Shown: positions 15,051-24,552 of the stretch, in pieces
Layout: every line of letters starts with the position of its first letter
Position numbering within the stretch: the first letter of the stretch is position 1
DNA from: Kitasatospora albolonga
GTDB taxonomy: Bacteria; Actinomycetota; Actinomycetes; Streptomycetales; Streptomycetaceae
DNA length: 64,000 nucleotides
Reading direction: 5' to 3'
Assembly: GCA_002082585.1 (NCBI GenBank)
Contig: CP020563.1
Span: forward strand, 2,846,001-2,910,000
Made by a program: the position numbers and the translations under genes
Notes under the pieces: generated by a model
The model's database searches: none
The model's input: only the letters and a program-made list of their open reading frames with translations
What the model was told of the DNA's origin: nothing

Positions 15051-17582
15051 ATGTTCCGTACCGCCCTGCGCAATGTGCTCGCGCACAAGGCCAGGCTGCT
15101 GATGACCGTGCTCGCCGTCATGCTCGGCGTAGCGTTCGTCTCCGGCACCCTGGTCTTCACCGACACCCTCGGCAACGCCTTCCGCAACCAGTCCGCCAAG
15201 AGCTACGACAACGTGGCCGTCGCCGTCTCCACCCACGCGGGCGGCCGCGACGAGAAGACCCCCGGCCTCGACGAGGCCACCCTGGACAAGATCCGCGGCC
15301 TGGACGGCGTCGACTCCGTCACCGGCCGGGTCAACGGCTTCGCCGGGGTCGCCGACCCGGACGGCAAGCTGATCGGCAACGGCTGGTCCAACACCGGGGG
15401 CAACTTCGCCCCGGGCAAGGACGGCAAGGACTCCGCGTACGACTTCACCGACGGCACCGGCCCGGTGAAGAGCGGTCAGGTCGCGCTCGACAAGGACACC
15501 GCCGCCAAGGGCAAGTACCGCGTCGGCGACCCGGTGCGGGTCGCCACCAACGGCCCGGTGAAGGAGTACACCCTCTCCGGTGTCTTCACCACCGAGGACG
15601 GCGCGGTCAACGCGGGCGGCAGCCTGGTCCTGTTCGAGACCGCCACCGCCCAGAAGCTCTACCTGAAGCCCGGTGTCTTCCAGGACGCCACCGTGTCCGC
15701 CGCCGGTGCCTCCGACCAGAAGCTGCTGGACGCGATCACCCCGCTGCTGCCGGAGGAGGCCACCGCGCAGACCGGCCAGGCCCTCGCGGACGAGCAGGCC
15801 GAGAGCATCGAGTCCGGGCTGACCAGCCTCAACACCATGCTGCTGGCCTTCGCGGGCATCGCCCTGTTCGTCGGTATCTTCCTCATCGCCAACACGTTCA
15901 CCATGCTGGTCGCCCAGCGCACCCGTGAGCTGGCCCTGATGCGGGCCATCGGCGCCACCCGCCGCCAGGTCAAGCGCTCCGTGCTGATCGAGGCCGCCGT
16001 CGTCGGCACGCTCGCCTCCGTCATCGGCTTCGCCCTCGGTCTGGGCCTCGCCTCCGGGCTGCGCTCCGCGATGGGGCTCCTCGGCGGCAAGATCCCGGCC
16101 GGTCCGCTGGTCATCTCGACCACCGCGGTCCTCTCCGCCTTCGCCGTCGGCATCCTGATCACCGTCCTGGCCGCCTGGCTGCCCGCCCGCCGGGCCGCGA
16201 AGATCGCCCCGGTCGCGGCGATGAGCAGCGTGCACGCGGTCGCCACCACCAAGTCCCTGGTCGTACGGAACTCGATCGGCGGCGTCATCGCCCTGCTCGG
16301 CACGGCGGGGATCGTCGGCGGCGCGGCAGCCGGCGGGGTGTCCGGCAGGCAGCTGGTCGCGGCCGGCGCGTTCTTCGCCCTGATCGGCATCATCATCCTG
16401 ATCCCGCTGCTCTCCCGCCCGGTCATCGCCCTGGTGCGGCCGTCGCTGTCGAAGCTGTTCGGCGTCTCCGGGAAGCTGGCCTCGCAGAACGCGGTCCGCA
16501 ACCCGCGGCGTACCGGAGCGACCGCCTCCGCCCTGGCGATCGGGCTGACCCTGGTCACCGGCATCTCGGTGCTCGGCGTCACCCTGGGCCAGGCCATCGA
16601 CAAGATGACCACGGACAACATCAAGGCCGACTACATGGTCACGATGGCCAGTGGCGGCCCGCTCGACGAGTCGGCGCTCACCGCCCTGTCGAAGGCGGAC
16701 GGGGTCTCCGCCCTCTCCCCGCAGCAGTCGGCGTACTTCGAGATCGACGGGGAGTTCCACTCGGCTTCCGGCGTCACCCCGGGCGATGTGGAGAAGGTCT
16801 TCTCCCTGAAGACGGTCTCCGGTTCGATCGGCTCGCTGAACGAGGGCCAGGTGGCCGTCGGCGCCAAGACCGCGAAGTCCAACGGCTGGAAGACCGGCGA
16901 CACCCTGCCGGTGAAGTTCGACGACGAGAAGAAGGGCAAGCTGACGATCGGCGCCCTCTACGAGGAGAACGAGTTCCTCTCGCCCTTCGTCATCCCGAAG
17001 GCCCTCGCCGACGAGCACCGGACCTCCGCCCACGCCGACATCCGCGAGATCTGGATCAAGACGGACGGCGGCGCGAGCAAGGCCAACGAGCAGGCCATCG
17101 TGGACGCGCTCGGCGACAACCCGGCGATGAGCGTCATGGACCGGCAGGACATCCGTGACATGTTCGGCGGCTTCGTCAACACCGCGCTGAACATCATGTA
17201 CGGGCTGCTCGCCATGGCCCTGCTGATCGCCGTCCTCGGGGTCGTCAACACCCTCGCGATGTCGGTGTTCGAGCGGCAGCAGGAGATCGGCATGCTGCGT
17301 GCGATCGGTCTCGACCGGGGCCGCGTCAAGCGGATGATCCGTCTGGAGGCCGTCGTCATCTCGGTCTTCGGCGCGGTGATCGGGGTCGGCCTCGGGGTCT
17401 TCCTCGGCTGGGCGATCGGCTCCACCCTGGCCGACGACATCCCCGGCTACGCCCTGGTGATCCCGTGGGACCGCCTCGCGGTCTTCCTGGCCCTGGCCGG
17501 CCTGGTGGGCGTCCTCGCCTCGCTGTGGCCCGCCCGCAGCGCCGCGAAGCTCAACATGCTGACGGCGATCAAGACCGAGTAG
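15051..17582 (+). CDS. FtsX/MacB-like ABC transporter permease
   Basis: An 843-aa permease of the two-domain FtsX-like type. N-terminal helix at about 15-36 (RLLMTVLAVMLGVAFVSGTL), a large extracytoplasmic domain (40-255), three helices with the FtsX motif RTRELALMRAIGATRRQVKR (about 260-385), a middle pair of helices, a second periplasm-facing domain (about 480-700) and three final helices with ERQQEIGMLRAIGLDRGRVK. The duplicated 'xxEIGMLRAIG' motif is typical. It should work with the upstream ATPase (13983-14753). Transcription ends at a perfect 20-bp hairpin shared with cfa. Confidence 0.92.
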   Translation: MFRTALRNVLAHKARLLMTVLAVMLGVAFVSGTLVFTDTLGNAFRNQSAKSYDNVAVAVSTHAGGRDEKTPGLDEATLDKIRGLDGVDSVTGRVNGFAGVADPDGKLIGNGWSNTGGNFAPGKDGKDSAYDFTDGTGPVKSGQVALDKDTAAKGKYRVGDPVRVATNGPVKEYTLSGVFTTEDGAVNAGGSLVLFETATAQKLYLKPGVFQDATVSAAGASDQKLLDAITPLLPEEATAQTGQALADEQAESIESGLTSLNTMLLAFAGIALFVGIFLIANTFTMLVAQRTRELALMRAIGATRRQVKRSVLIEAAVVGTLASVIGFALGLGLASGLRSAMGLLGGKIPAGPLVISTTAVLSAFAVGILITVLAAWLPARRAAKIAPVAAMSSVHAVATTKSLVVRNSIGGVIALLGTAGIVGGAAAGGVSGRQLVAAGAFFALIGIIILIPLLSRPVIALVRPSLSKLFGVSGKLASQNAVRNPRRTGATASALAIGLTLVTGISVLGVTLGQAIDKMTTDNIKADYMVTMASGGPLDESALTALSKADGVSALSPQQSAYFEIDGEFHSASGVTPGDVEKVFSLKTVSGSIGSLNEGQVAVGAKTAKSNGWKTGDTLPVKFDDEKKGKLTIGALYEENEFLSPFVIPKALADEHRTSAHADIREIWIKTDGGASKANEQAIVDALGDNPAMSVMDRQDIRDMFGGFVNTALNIMYGLLAMALLIAVLGVVNTLAMSVFERQQEIGMLRAIGLDRGRVKRMIRLEAVVISVFGAVIGVGLGVFLGWAIGSTLADDIPGYALVIPWDRLAVFLALAGLVGVLASLWPARSAAKLNMLTAIKTE

Positions 17583-17622
17583 CCGGGGTCCCGGGGACCG
17601 GGACACGGGGGCGAGGGGACGA

Positions 17623-17666
17623 CGAGGGGCCGGTGCACCGCTGGGAAGCGGTGCACCGGCCCCTCG
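17623..17666. terminator. Perfect 20-bp bidirectional terminator
   Basis: Arm CGAGGGGCCGGTGCACCGCT (17623-17642) pairs without mismatch with 17647-17666 around a GGGA loop. It is placed between the convergent permease and cfa genes, so it can end both transcripts. Confidence 0.85.
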
Positions 17667-17703
17667 CCCGTACGTACTCCAGAAGTACGTGTACGCGTAC
17701 GGG

Positions 17704-19008
17704 TCAGTCCCCCGCCCTCTCCGTCCAGGCGCGGGTGCGCAGCGGCAGCCGGGAGGCGCCGCTCTCCAGCGGGCGCACCGCGAGGATCTGGTTGACGCCG
17801 ATCCTGTTGTACTCGAAGGAGAGCGCGGAGGCGGCCATGTACAGCCGCCAGACCCTGGCCCGGCCCGGCGAGGTGGCCCGTACCGCCTGCTCCCAGTGGC
17901 GCTCCAGGTTGGCCACCCAGTGGCGCAGGGTCAGCGCGTAGTGCTCGCGCAGCGCCTGGACGTCACGGGCCTCGAAACCGGCCTCCTCCAGGGTGGCCAG
18001 GGTGCGGCCGAGGGGGGCGAGTTCGCCGTCGGGGAAGACGTAGGAGTCGATGAACGCGTCGATGCGGTAGGCGTCCTCGTCGCGCTCCGGGCGGCGGGCG
18101 ATCTGGTGGTTCAGCAGCCGACCGCCGGGCTTGAGGAGGGCGTACAGGGCGTCGGCGTACTCGCGGTAGCGGACCGAGCCGACGTGTTCGGCCATCCCGA
18201 TGGAGGAGATCGCGTCGTACGGTCCGTCGGCGACGTCCCGGTAGTCCTGGACCCGGATCTCGATCCGGTCGGTGAGCCCCTCCTCGGCGATGCGCTTGCG
18301 GGCGTGGGCGGCCTGCTCGTGGGAGAGGGTGATGCCGGTGACCCGCGCCCCGTACGCGCGGGCGGCGTGGATGGCCATCGAGCCCCAGCCGCAGCCGACG
18401 TCCAGGAGGCGGTCGCCCTCCTTCAGCGCGAGCTTGCGGCAGACCAGGTCGAGCTTGTCGCGCTGGGCGTCCTCCAGCGTGCCGCCGTCCTCCCAGTAGG
18501 CGCAGGAGTAGACCATCGACGGGCCGAGGACCAGGGCGTAGAAGTCGTTGCCGACGTCGTAGTGGTGGCTGATGGCCTCCTTGTCGCGCCGTCTGGTGTG
18601 CAGCGGGCCGGTGCGGCGGCGGACCTCCTCGGCGGGCGGGGCGGGCGGCGGCCAGGGGCCGGCCAGCCGGAGGAGGCCGCGGGCGACGGAGCGGACGGCG
18701 GGATCGCGGACCGGGTGGACGGCGTCCTTGGCCTCGGCGCCCCGGTCCCACAGGAGCCCGGCGATCCGGTCGAGGGCCTCGTACAGATCGCCCTCGATGT
18801 CGATCTCCCCGGCCACCCAGGCGCGGGCCAGGCCCAGTTCGCCCGGCTTCCACAGGAGTCTGCGCAGGGCGCGGCGGTGGCGGATCACGAGGACGGGGGC
18901 GCCGGGCGGGCCCGATTCGCTGCCGTCCCAGGCCCGGATGCGGACCGGCAGGGGTTCCGAGAGCAGCTCCTCGGCGAGAGCGGTCAGCCGCGATGCGGCG
19001 CGTGCCAT
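17704..19008 (-). CDS. cfa: Cyclopropane-fatty-acyl-phospholipid synthase
   Basis: A 434-aa SAM-dependent methyltransferase that adds a methylene bridge to unsaturated acyl chains of membrane phospholipids. ATG 19008 is chosen (GGAGGTG seven bases upstream; N-terminus MARAASRLTALAEELLSEPL). The SAM site is LLDVGCGWGSMAIHAAR; ISHHYDVGNDFYALVLGPSM and YSCAYWEDG are CFA-synthase signatures, and EHVG carries a family glutamate. The N-terminal 130 residues are the lipid-binding domain (GEIDIEGDLYEALD). It is upstream-neighboured by ndh on the same strand, separated by a terminator. Confidence 0.93.
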   Translation of the reverse strand: MARAASRLTALAEELLSEPLPVRIRAWDGSESGPPGAPVLVIRHRRALRRLLWKPGELGLARAWVAGEIDIEGDLYEALDRIAGLLWDRGAEAKDAVHPVRDPAVRSVARGLLRLAGPWPPPAPPAEEVRRRTGPLHTRRRDKEAISHHYDVGNDFYALVLGPSMVYSCAYWEDGGTLEDAQRDKLDLVCRKLALKEGDRLLDVGCGWGSMAIHAARAYGARVTGITLSHEQAAHARKRIAEEGLTDRIEIRVQDYRDVADGPYDAISSIGMAEHVGSVRYREYADALYALLKPGGRLLNHQIARRPERDEDAYRIDAFIDSYVFPDGELAPLGRTLATLEEAGFEARDVQALREHYALTLRHWVANLERHWEQAVRATSPGRARVWRLYMAASALSFEYNRIGVNQILAVRPLESGASRLPLRTRAWTERAGD

Positions 19009-19200
19009 GGCGCACACCTCCGTGGTGGTGTTTCCCGACGAACACAACGAGCTCACTGCGTACGGACGTACTCATGGTTCCGCCGTCAGGTGCCCCGGTG
19101 CCGGTACGCCGTACTTCTCCGTCAACTCTCCCGCGACGCTCCGTCATCCCGCCACCGGGCAACGAAAGGGCAAAACGCGCGGTGGAGAGGCCGGGACACG

Positions 19201-19244
19201 CCGAAGGGGCCGTCCGCACCACGGATGGCGGACGGCCCCTTCGG
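19201..19244 (-). terminator. Terminator downstream of ndh
   Basis: A perfect 17-bp stem, CCGAAGGGGCCGTCCGC (19201-19217) with 19228-19244, loop 10 nt, located 43 bp beyond the ndh stop codon on the minus strand. Confidence 0.8.
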
Positions 19245-19286
19245 GCGTCGTACAGGGGTGCTCCTCACGGAGCGGTCACCCGGGGG

Positions 19287-20678
19287 TCAGGAAGCCTTGG
19301 CCTTCTCACCCTCGGGCTTGGCGGCGGCGACGGCCGGAGCCGGGGCAGGCTTGGCGGCCTCGTAGAACTCCTCGCGCGGCGTCTCCATGGCGCCGAGCGA
19401 GACGACCTCGCGCTTGAGGAACATCGCCAGCGTCCAGTCGGCGAAGATCCGGATCTTACGGTTCCACGTCGGCATCGCCATGCCGTGGTAGCCGCGGTGC
19501 ATGTACCAGGCGAGACGGCCCTTGAGCTTGATCTTCACCTTGCCCATGACGATCATCGCGACGCCCTTGTGCAGGCCGAGACCGGCGACCGCACCCTTGT
19601 TGGCGTGGCTGTACTCCTTCTGCGGGAAGCCCCGCATACCGGAGATCACGTTGTCGCCGAGGACCTTCGCCTGCCGCAGCGCGTGCTGGGCGTTGGGCGG
19701 GCACCAGGCGTTCGGGTTGCCGGCGCGGCGGCCGATCATGTCCGGGACCTGGGCGTTGTCGCCTGCGGCCCAGATGTAGTCGGTGCCCTGCACCTGGAGC
19801 TTCTCGGAGGTGTCCACGTGACCACGCGGGCCGAGCGGCAGACCGAAGCGGGCGAGCGCCGGGTTCGGCTTCACACCGGCGGTCCACACGATGGTGCTGG
19901 AGTCGACCTCCAGGCCGTTCTTGAGCACCACGTGGCCGTCGACGCAGGAGTCCATGGAGGTGGAGAGGTAGATCTCCACGCCACGGCTCTCCAGGTGCTC
20001 CTTGCCGTAGGCGCCCAGCTTCGGGCCGACCTCGGGAAGGATCTTGTCGGCGGCGTCGACGAGGATGAAGCGCATGTCCTCGCGCTTCACGTTCGTGTAG
20101 TACTTCGCCGCGTCGCGGGCCATGTCCTCGACCTCGCCGATGGTCTCCGCACCGGCGAAGCCGCCGCCCACGAAGACGAACGTCAGCGCCTTGCGGCGGA
20201 CGTCCTCGTCGGTCGTGGAGTCAGCCTTGTCCAGCTGCTCCAGGACGTGGTTGCGCAGGCCGATGGCCTCCTCGATGCCCTTCATACCGATGCCCTGCTC
20301 GGCGAGGCCGGGGATCGGGAAGGTACGGGAGACCGCGCCCATCGCGATGACCAGGTAGTCGAAGGGCAGCTCGTACGCCTCGCCGACGAGCGGCGCGATC
20401 GTGGCCACCTTGCGGTCCTGGTCGATGGTCGTGACACGACCGGTGAGAACCTCAGCCTTGGGCAGCACGCGTCGCAGCGGGACGACGACATGCCGAGGCG
20501 AGATGCTGCCTGCGGCAGCTTCGGGGAGGAAGGGCTGGTACGTCATGTACGACCGCGGGTCGACGACCGTGACGGTCGCCTCCCCGTACCGCATCTTCTT
20601 CAGAATGCGACGAGCTGCGTACAGGCCAACGTACCCACCGCCTACAACGAGGATCCTGGGACGCTCCGTGGTGCTCAT
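19287..20678 (-). CDS. ndh: Type II NADH dehydrogenase (NDH-2)
   Basis: A 463-aa monotopic flavoprotein that oxidises NADH and reduces menaquinone at the inner face of the membrane without pumping protons. The FAD-binding motif is ILVVGGGYVGLYAAR (residues 9-23); the NADH-binding motif is FVFVGGGFAGAETIGE; DYIWAAGDNAQVPD is the second FAD motif. The C-terminal part (KGRLAWYMHRGYHGMAM, then DWTLAMFLKREVV) is the amphipathic membrane-attachment region. The tail is Ala/Lys/Pro-rich. The ATG at 20678 has only a weak GGGGTGGAT ribosome site. A Rex-like operator 35 bp upstream suggests regulation by the NADH/NAD+ ratio. Confidence 0.93.
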   Translation of the reverse strand: MSTTERPRILVVGGGYVGLYAARRILKKMRYGEATVTVVDPRSYMTYQPFLPEAAAGSISPRHVVVPLRRVLPKAEVLTGRVTTIDQDRKVATIAPLVGEAYELPFDYLVIAMGAVSRTFPIPGLAEQGIGMKGIEEAIGLRNHVLEQLDKADSTTDEDVRRKALTFVFVGGGFAGAETIGEVEDMARDAAKYYTNVKREDMRFILVDAADKILPEVGPKLGAYGKEHLESRGVEIYLSTSMDSCVDGHVVLKNGLEVDSSTIVWTAGVKPNPALARFGLPLGPRGHVDTSEKLQVQGTDYIWAAGDNAQVPDMIGRRAGNPNAWCPPNAQHALRQAKVLGDNVISGMRGFPQKEYSHANKGAVAGLGLHKGVAMIVMGKVKIKLKGRLAWYMHRGYHGMAMPTWNRKIRIFADWTLAMFLKREVVSLGAMETPREEFYEAAKPAPAPAVAAAKPEGEKAKAS

Positions 20679-20712
20679 GCCATCGAGTATCCACCCCGCC
20701 CCAGGGGGGTGC

Positions 20713-20730
20713 TCGTGAGCCCCTTCACAA
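20713..20730. promoter_or_regulatory. Candidate Rex operator (ROP) upstream of ndh
   Basis: TCGTGAGCCCCTTCACAA matches the Streptomyces Rex consensus TTGTGA-N6-TCACAA with one mismatch in the conserved arms. It lies 35 bp upstream of the ndh start codon, where a bound repressor would block the promoter or early elongation. Rex releases DNA when NADH is high, which fits an NADH-oxidising enzyme. Confidence 0.7.
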
Positions 20731-20985
20731 GGATTCACCCACCCTCTGCTACACTTCGCCGCCCACGTGACCCAGGTCATGACCCCGCAAGGGAACCGCA
20801 ACGCCCCGGGAAACGTTCCTGACCGCCTGTGAGCTGGCCCTTGGCCCTCCGGAGAGGTGCGACGGCCGCCCCGTTTCACACGTACGCAACGCGCCCGGAA
20901 CGCCCCCGTACGCCTGCCGCACGGCACCACTTGGGGACCGGACGGCCCTTGCGGGCCCCGACTGCGCCCAACAGGGCCGAATTCC

Positions 20986-21003
20986 TTGTGAAGAAGTTCA
21001 CGA
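20986..21003. promoter_or_regulatory. Second Rex-like operator, distal
   Basis: TTGTGAAGAAGTTCACGA also differs from TTGTGA-N6-TCACAA by one base. It sits about 310 bp upstream of ndh and 74 bp beyond the end of the GH3 gene. It may act with the proximal site or be fortuitous. The rest of 20731-21076 shows no gene. Confidence 0.5.
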
Positions 21004-21076
21004 AGTTCGGCGCGGCGTACCGCCCGGAGCCCCCTCCCGGAGCCTCCCGGAGCCTCCCCGGGGGCCTTTCAGCAGC

Positions 21077-23077
21077 TCAAAGGTGCGGCGCGAAACGCTC
21101 CTGAGCGCCCTCCCCGGCAGGGGCCCGGTGCCCGCAGCGCCACAGGGGCGCGGCGGTGTCGAAGGGGACGTCCTCCCGGGACTCCGCCACGGCCCTCATC
21201 GACGACGGCAGGTCGAACGGCAGCACCCCTACCAGCGGTACGCCCCCGAAGACGGCGTCCAGCACGAGATCGTCGTCCGCGCCGAAGTCACCGATCAGCA
21301 GGGCGGGGCCGGCCGGGCCGGTGAGCGGGGCCAGTACGGCCGGCCGGTCGAGGAAGACGCTGATCGCGGTCGGCACGGCGGCGCAGATAGCCCGCAGCCG
21401 GGCGGCCTCCTCGGCGGGGAACTCCAGCGAACCGGAGTGGAAGTGCCGCTCCAGCAGCCCTTCGCGGTGCTCGTAGGGGGCGGCGAGGCGCAGGAGGGCC
21501 ACATCGGCCTCCTCGGGGGTGGCCACGGTCCGGCCGTAGCGGGCGAGGGCGGCGGGGGCGATGTTCTCGGCGTAGACGGCGAGGTTCTCGGGGTCGGCGG
21601 GGTTTCCGGGGTCGGTGAGGTTTCCGGGGTCGGCGGGGTTTCCGGTGTCGGCGGGGCTCCCCGGCTTCGTGCGGCGCGCGGTGGTGAACGGCTCCGCGCT
21701 CCCGGACAGGCCCACCAGGGAGCGGCGCTGGACCGTGCGTCCCAGCCGCCGGGTCCGCGGGGTCCCGACCAGCGGCGCGGCCCGCTCGGGGTCCACGTAC
21801 GGGTCCTCGAAGAGGCCGAGCCGGAACTTGTCGCGCAGGACGCGGCGTACGGAGGCGTCGATGCGCTCCTCCCCCACCGCCCCCGAGCGGACCGCCGCCA
21901 CGATCAGCTCGGGGCAGGTCTCGCCGCCGAGCTGGTCCACCCCGGCGTCCAGCATCGTCACCAGCCGTTCGGGTACGGAGAGGTGCTCGACGCCCCAGGC
22001 GCGGGCGGGGAGGGTGACCAGGCCGGGGATCTCCATCCCGGTCAGGGCGTTGAAGTCGGTGCACACCACCCCGTCGAAGCCGTACCGCTCGCGGAGCAGA
22101 CCGGTGACGACGTCCCGGTTGTACCCCGCCCCGACCTCCGCGAGGCCGGTGCCGGAGGGGATCGCGTAACAGGGCATGACCTGCGCCGCGCCCGCCGCGA
22201 ACGCGGCCTCGAAGGGGCGCAGGTGGTGGGCGAGGTTCCGGCCCGGGAACGCCTGGGCGCGGCCCGCCGCGAAGTGCGCGTCCTCGCCCAGGGCCTGCGG
22301 GCCGTGCCCGGGGAAGTGCTTGACCATGCAGGCCACGCTTGTGCCGTCGAGCCGGTCGCCCTGCATGCCCCGGATGTAGGCGTCGAGCATCCGCCCGGCC
22401 CGGTCGGCGTCCTCGCCGAAGGTGCCGCTGATCCGGGCCCAGCGGGGCTCCGTCGCCAGGTCCGCCATCGGGTGGAGGGCGAGGCGGATGCCGACGGCCC
22501 GGAGTTCGGCGGCCGTGGCGGCAGCGAACTCCCGGACGAGGCCGGGGTCGTCGGTGGCGGCCAGCCCGATCGGTTCGGGTCCGGCGCTGAAGCCCTCGCC
22601 GGAGTGGGCGGTGGCCGGGTTGGCGGTGAAGCCGTGCCGGGGGTCCGAGGAGAACGTGACGGGGATGCCGAGGCGGGTGGCGGCGGCGAGGTCCTGGACG
22701 TGGTTGTTCCACCGGGCCATCGCGGCGGGCGGCGGTACGGCCATGAGCGCGAAGTGGTTGATGTGCCGGGCGGCGATGTGCTCGGCGCCGGTGGGCGGGG
22801 TGGCGGGGGTGCCGGTGCCGGTGCCGGGCCCCCCGCCCGGCCCGCCCGGAGCGTCGGAGGCGCCGTCGGCGGACGGGGTGTCGTCGGCGGGCGGGAGCAT
22901 CCGGCCGTGGCACATCAGCCCGGCCTTCTCCTCCAGGGTCATCCGGGCCAGCAGATCGGCGACCCGGTCCTCGACGGGCAGCCGGGGGTCCTCGTAGGGC
23001 TCCATCGTGCCGTTGTGGTTGAGATCGCGGAACGGGGTGCCGTCGTGGTGGTGCAGCAGGGGCGGTCGTACGGGCAT
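21077..23077 (-). CDS. Glycoside hydrolase family 3 protein (beta-glucosidase-like)
   Basis: A 666-aa cytoplasmic enzyme (no signal peptide: MPVRPPLLHHHDGTPFRDLN). The GH3 N-terminal barrel contains VKHFPGHG (252-259) and the nucleophile Asp341 in GFDGVVCTDFNAL; the C-terminal alpha/beta sandwich begins near 440. A low-complexity insertion, GNPADPGNLTDPGNPADPEN (about 477-500), separates the domains. It hydrolyses terminal beta-linked glucose or related sugars from oligosaccharides. It is the last gene of an operon with an MFS transporter and a phosphatase, under a GntR regulator, so the sugar is probably taken up by the MFS protein. The exact substrate is unknown. Confidence 0.88.
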   Translation of the reverse strand: MPVRPPLLHHHDGTPFRDLNHNGTMEPYEDPRLPVEDRVADLLARMTLEEKAGLMCHGRMLPPADDTPSADGASDAPGGPGGGPGTGTGTPATPPTGAEHIAARHINHFALMAVPPPAAMARWNNHVQDLAAATRLGIPVTFSSDPRHGFTANPATAHSGEGFSAGPEPIGLAATDDPGLVREFAAATAAELRAVGIRLALHPMADLATEPRWARISGTFGEDADRAGRMLDAYIRGMQGDRLDGTSVACMVKHFPGHGPQALGEDAHFAAGRAQAFPGRNLAHHLRPFEAAFAAGAAQVMPCYAIPSGTGLAEVGAGYNRDVVTGLLRERYGFDGVVCTDFNALTGMEIPGLVTLPARAWGVEHLSVPERLVTMLDAGVDQLGGETCPELIVAAVRSGAVGEERIDASVRRVLRDKFRLGLFEDPYVDPERAAPLVGTPRTRRLGRTVQRRSLVGLSGSAEPFTTARRTKPGSPADTGNPADPGNLTDPGNPADPENLAVYAENIAPAALARYGRTVATPEEADVALLRLAAPYEHREGLLERHFHSGSLEFPAEEAARLRAICAAVPTAISVFLDRPAVLAPLTGPAGPALLIGDFGADDDLVLDAVFGGVPLVGVLPFDLPSSMRAVAESREDVPFDTAAPLWRCGHRAPAGEGAQERFAPHL

Positions 23078-23187
23078 GGCGGGGCCTTTCGTGCGGTGCG
23101 TCGCGTGATCGGTCGGGGTGGGGCCGGGGGCACCCCGGAACCAGCTCGGGCCGGGGCGGGCGGGGTCTCAGTCGCGGGCGGGCCGGA

Positions 23188-24504
23188 TCAGTCGCGGGTG
23201 AGCCGGGGGTGCCGGATCAGCGGGGTCAGGGCCGTGGCCACGAGCGCCGCCAGCGCGCCCGCCGCGTAGAGGGCGAAGTAGTTGCCGTCGCCCGACCGGA
23301 CGACGGGGTCGCTGCCGAGCGCCAGCAGCAGCGGGGCGAGGGCCGGGGCGATCGACTGCGGGAGCGACTTGGCGATGTTGAAGACGCCGAGATAGCGGGC
23401 GGAGTCGGCGGAGTGCGGCATCACCCGGATGACCAGGGCGAGGTCGACCGCGTAGAACGCCCCGAGCCCGATTCCGGCCAGCGCCGACGCCACGTAGACG
23501 GGCCACACCGACGAAGCGGTCATCTTCAGGAGCATGGAGAGGGTCAGGAGCAGCCCGGAGCCGATGATGAAGGCCCGGTACGCCCCCGTACGGGAGGCGA
23601 GTCTGCCGCACACCGCGGCCGACACCACGTTGCCGGCCAGCGAGAACAGCCCGGTGACCGACAGCAGGGCGGCCGCTTCCGCCGTGGACATGCCGAGGCG
23701 GGCCATGAAGAAGTAGAGGCCGAGCGCGCCGATGAGGGAGTTGGCGAACTGGAGCAGGAAGCGCTGGCCCCAGACGATCGTGAAGGCGGGCGACGTCCGC
23801 GGGTCGAAGGTCAGGCTGGTGAAGACGGAGCGCACGCTGACCGGTTCCCGCTCGGCCGGGTCCAGCGGCGGTTCGCCGCGCAGCAGGTACCAGGCGAGCA
23901 CGCCCCCGACGGCGGCGGCCCCGGCGGGGAGCAGGAACAGCAGCACGGTCCGGCCCGGCAGCATCCCGACGAGGACGAGACCGGGCACCACCCCGGCGAA
24001 CCCGGCGGCCCCGAACAGTCCGGAGGCGGTCGCCTGGCGGCCGGGCGGAACCCGGTCGGCGATGACGGCGGAGAGCGCGGCGAGCGCCGCGTTGTACGCG
24101 GCCTGGGCGAGGAGCCAGCCGATGGTGAGCTGGACCGTGGTGGTGGCGGTCGCCATCACCACGGCGGCGGGGAGTCCGGCGAGCAGCCCGCCGATGATCC
24201 ACGGACGGCGGCGGCCGAACCGGCCGGCCGTGCGGTCGGAGAGGTGCCCGAACACCGGGTTCAGCAGGAAGGCGGCGACCGCCCCGACGGCCGCCACCAG
24301 GCTCAGCACGCTCGTACGCTCGCCGGGGGCGATCTCGTTGACCTTCAGGCTCAGCGTGGCGACCAGAGGGGTGGCGAGCGCGAAGGACAGCAGCAGCTCG
24401 GTGACGACGAGGGCCACGAGCGTACGGCGCGGGGCCCGGTCCTCCGTACCGCCGGGAACCACGGGGCCCGGCGGGGCCGGGACCACTACGGGGGCTTCGG
24501 ACAT
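23188..24504 (-). CDS. MFS transporter, probably for sugars or glycosides
   Basis: A 438-aa protein with twelve predicted helices. The loop between helices 2 and 3 carries GHLSDRTAGRFGRRRPWIIG, close to the GPH/sugar-cation symporter and MFS motif (D-R-T-x(3)-GRRRP). A cytoplasmic loop with charged residues (PPLDPAEREPVSVRSVF) divides the halves. The gene lies 110 bp upstream of the GH3 glycosidase and 48 bp downstream of the phosphatase, all on the minus strand. The likely role is uptake of the oligosaccharide or glycoside cleaved by the GH3 enzyme; export cannot be excluded. Confidence 0.85.
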   Translation of the reverse strand: MSEAPVVVPAPPGPVVPGGTEDRAPRRTLVALVVTELLLSFALATPLVATLSLKVNEIAPGERTSVLSLVAAVGAVAAFLLNPVFGHLSDRTAGRFGRRRPWIIGGLLAGLPAAVVMATATTTVQLTIGWLLAQAAYNAALAALSAVIADRVPPGRQATASGLFGAAGFAGVVPGLVLVGMLPGRTVLLFLLPAGAAAVGGVLAWYLLRGEPPLDPAEREPVSVRSVFTSLTFDPRTSPAFTIVWGQRFLLQFANSLIGALGLYFFMARLGMSTAEAAALLSVTGLFSLAGNVVSAAVCGRLASRTGAYRAFIIGSGLLLTLSMLLKMTASSVWPVYVASALAGIGLGAFYAVDLALVIRVMPHSADSARYLGVFNIAKSLPQSIAPALAPLLLALGSDPVVRSGDGNYFALYAAGALAALVATALTPLIRHPRLTRD

Positions 24505-24552
24505 GGACGTACTCCTGGGGAGGGAAAGGTGAAGGGGAAGGGAAGCGGGGGT

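Noticed and set aside
13917..17606. A very long minus-strand open frame (about 1229 codons) opposite the ABC exporter genes
   Set aside because: It is the mirror of real plus-strand genes; high GC makes antisense frames open. No ribosome site, low-complexity product, and the plus-strand genes have complete family motifs.
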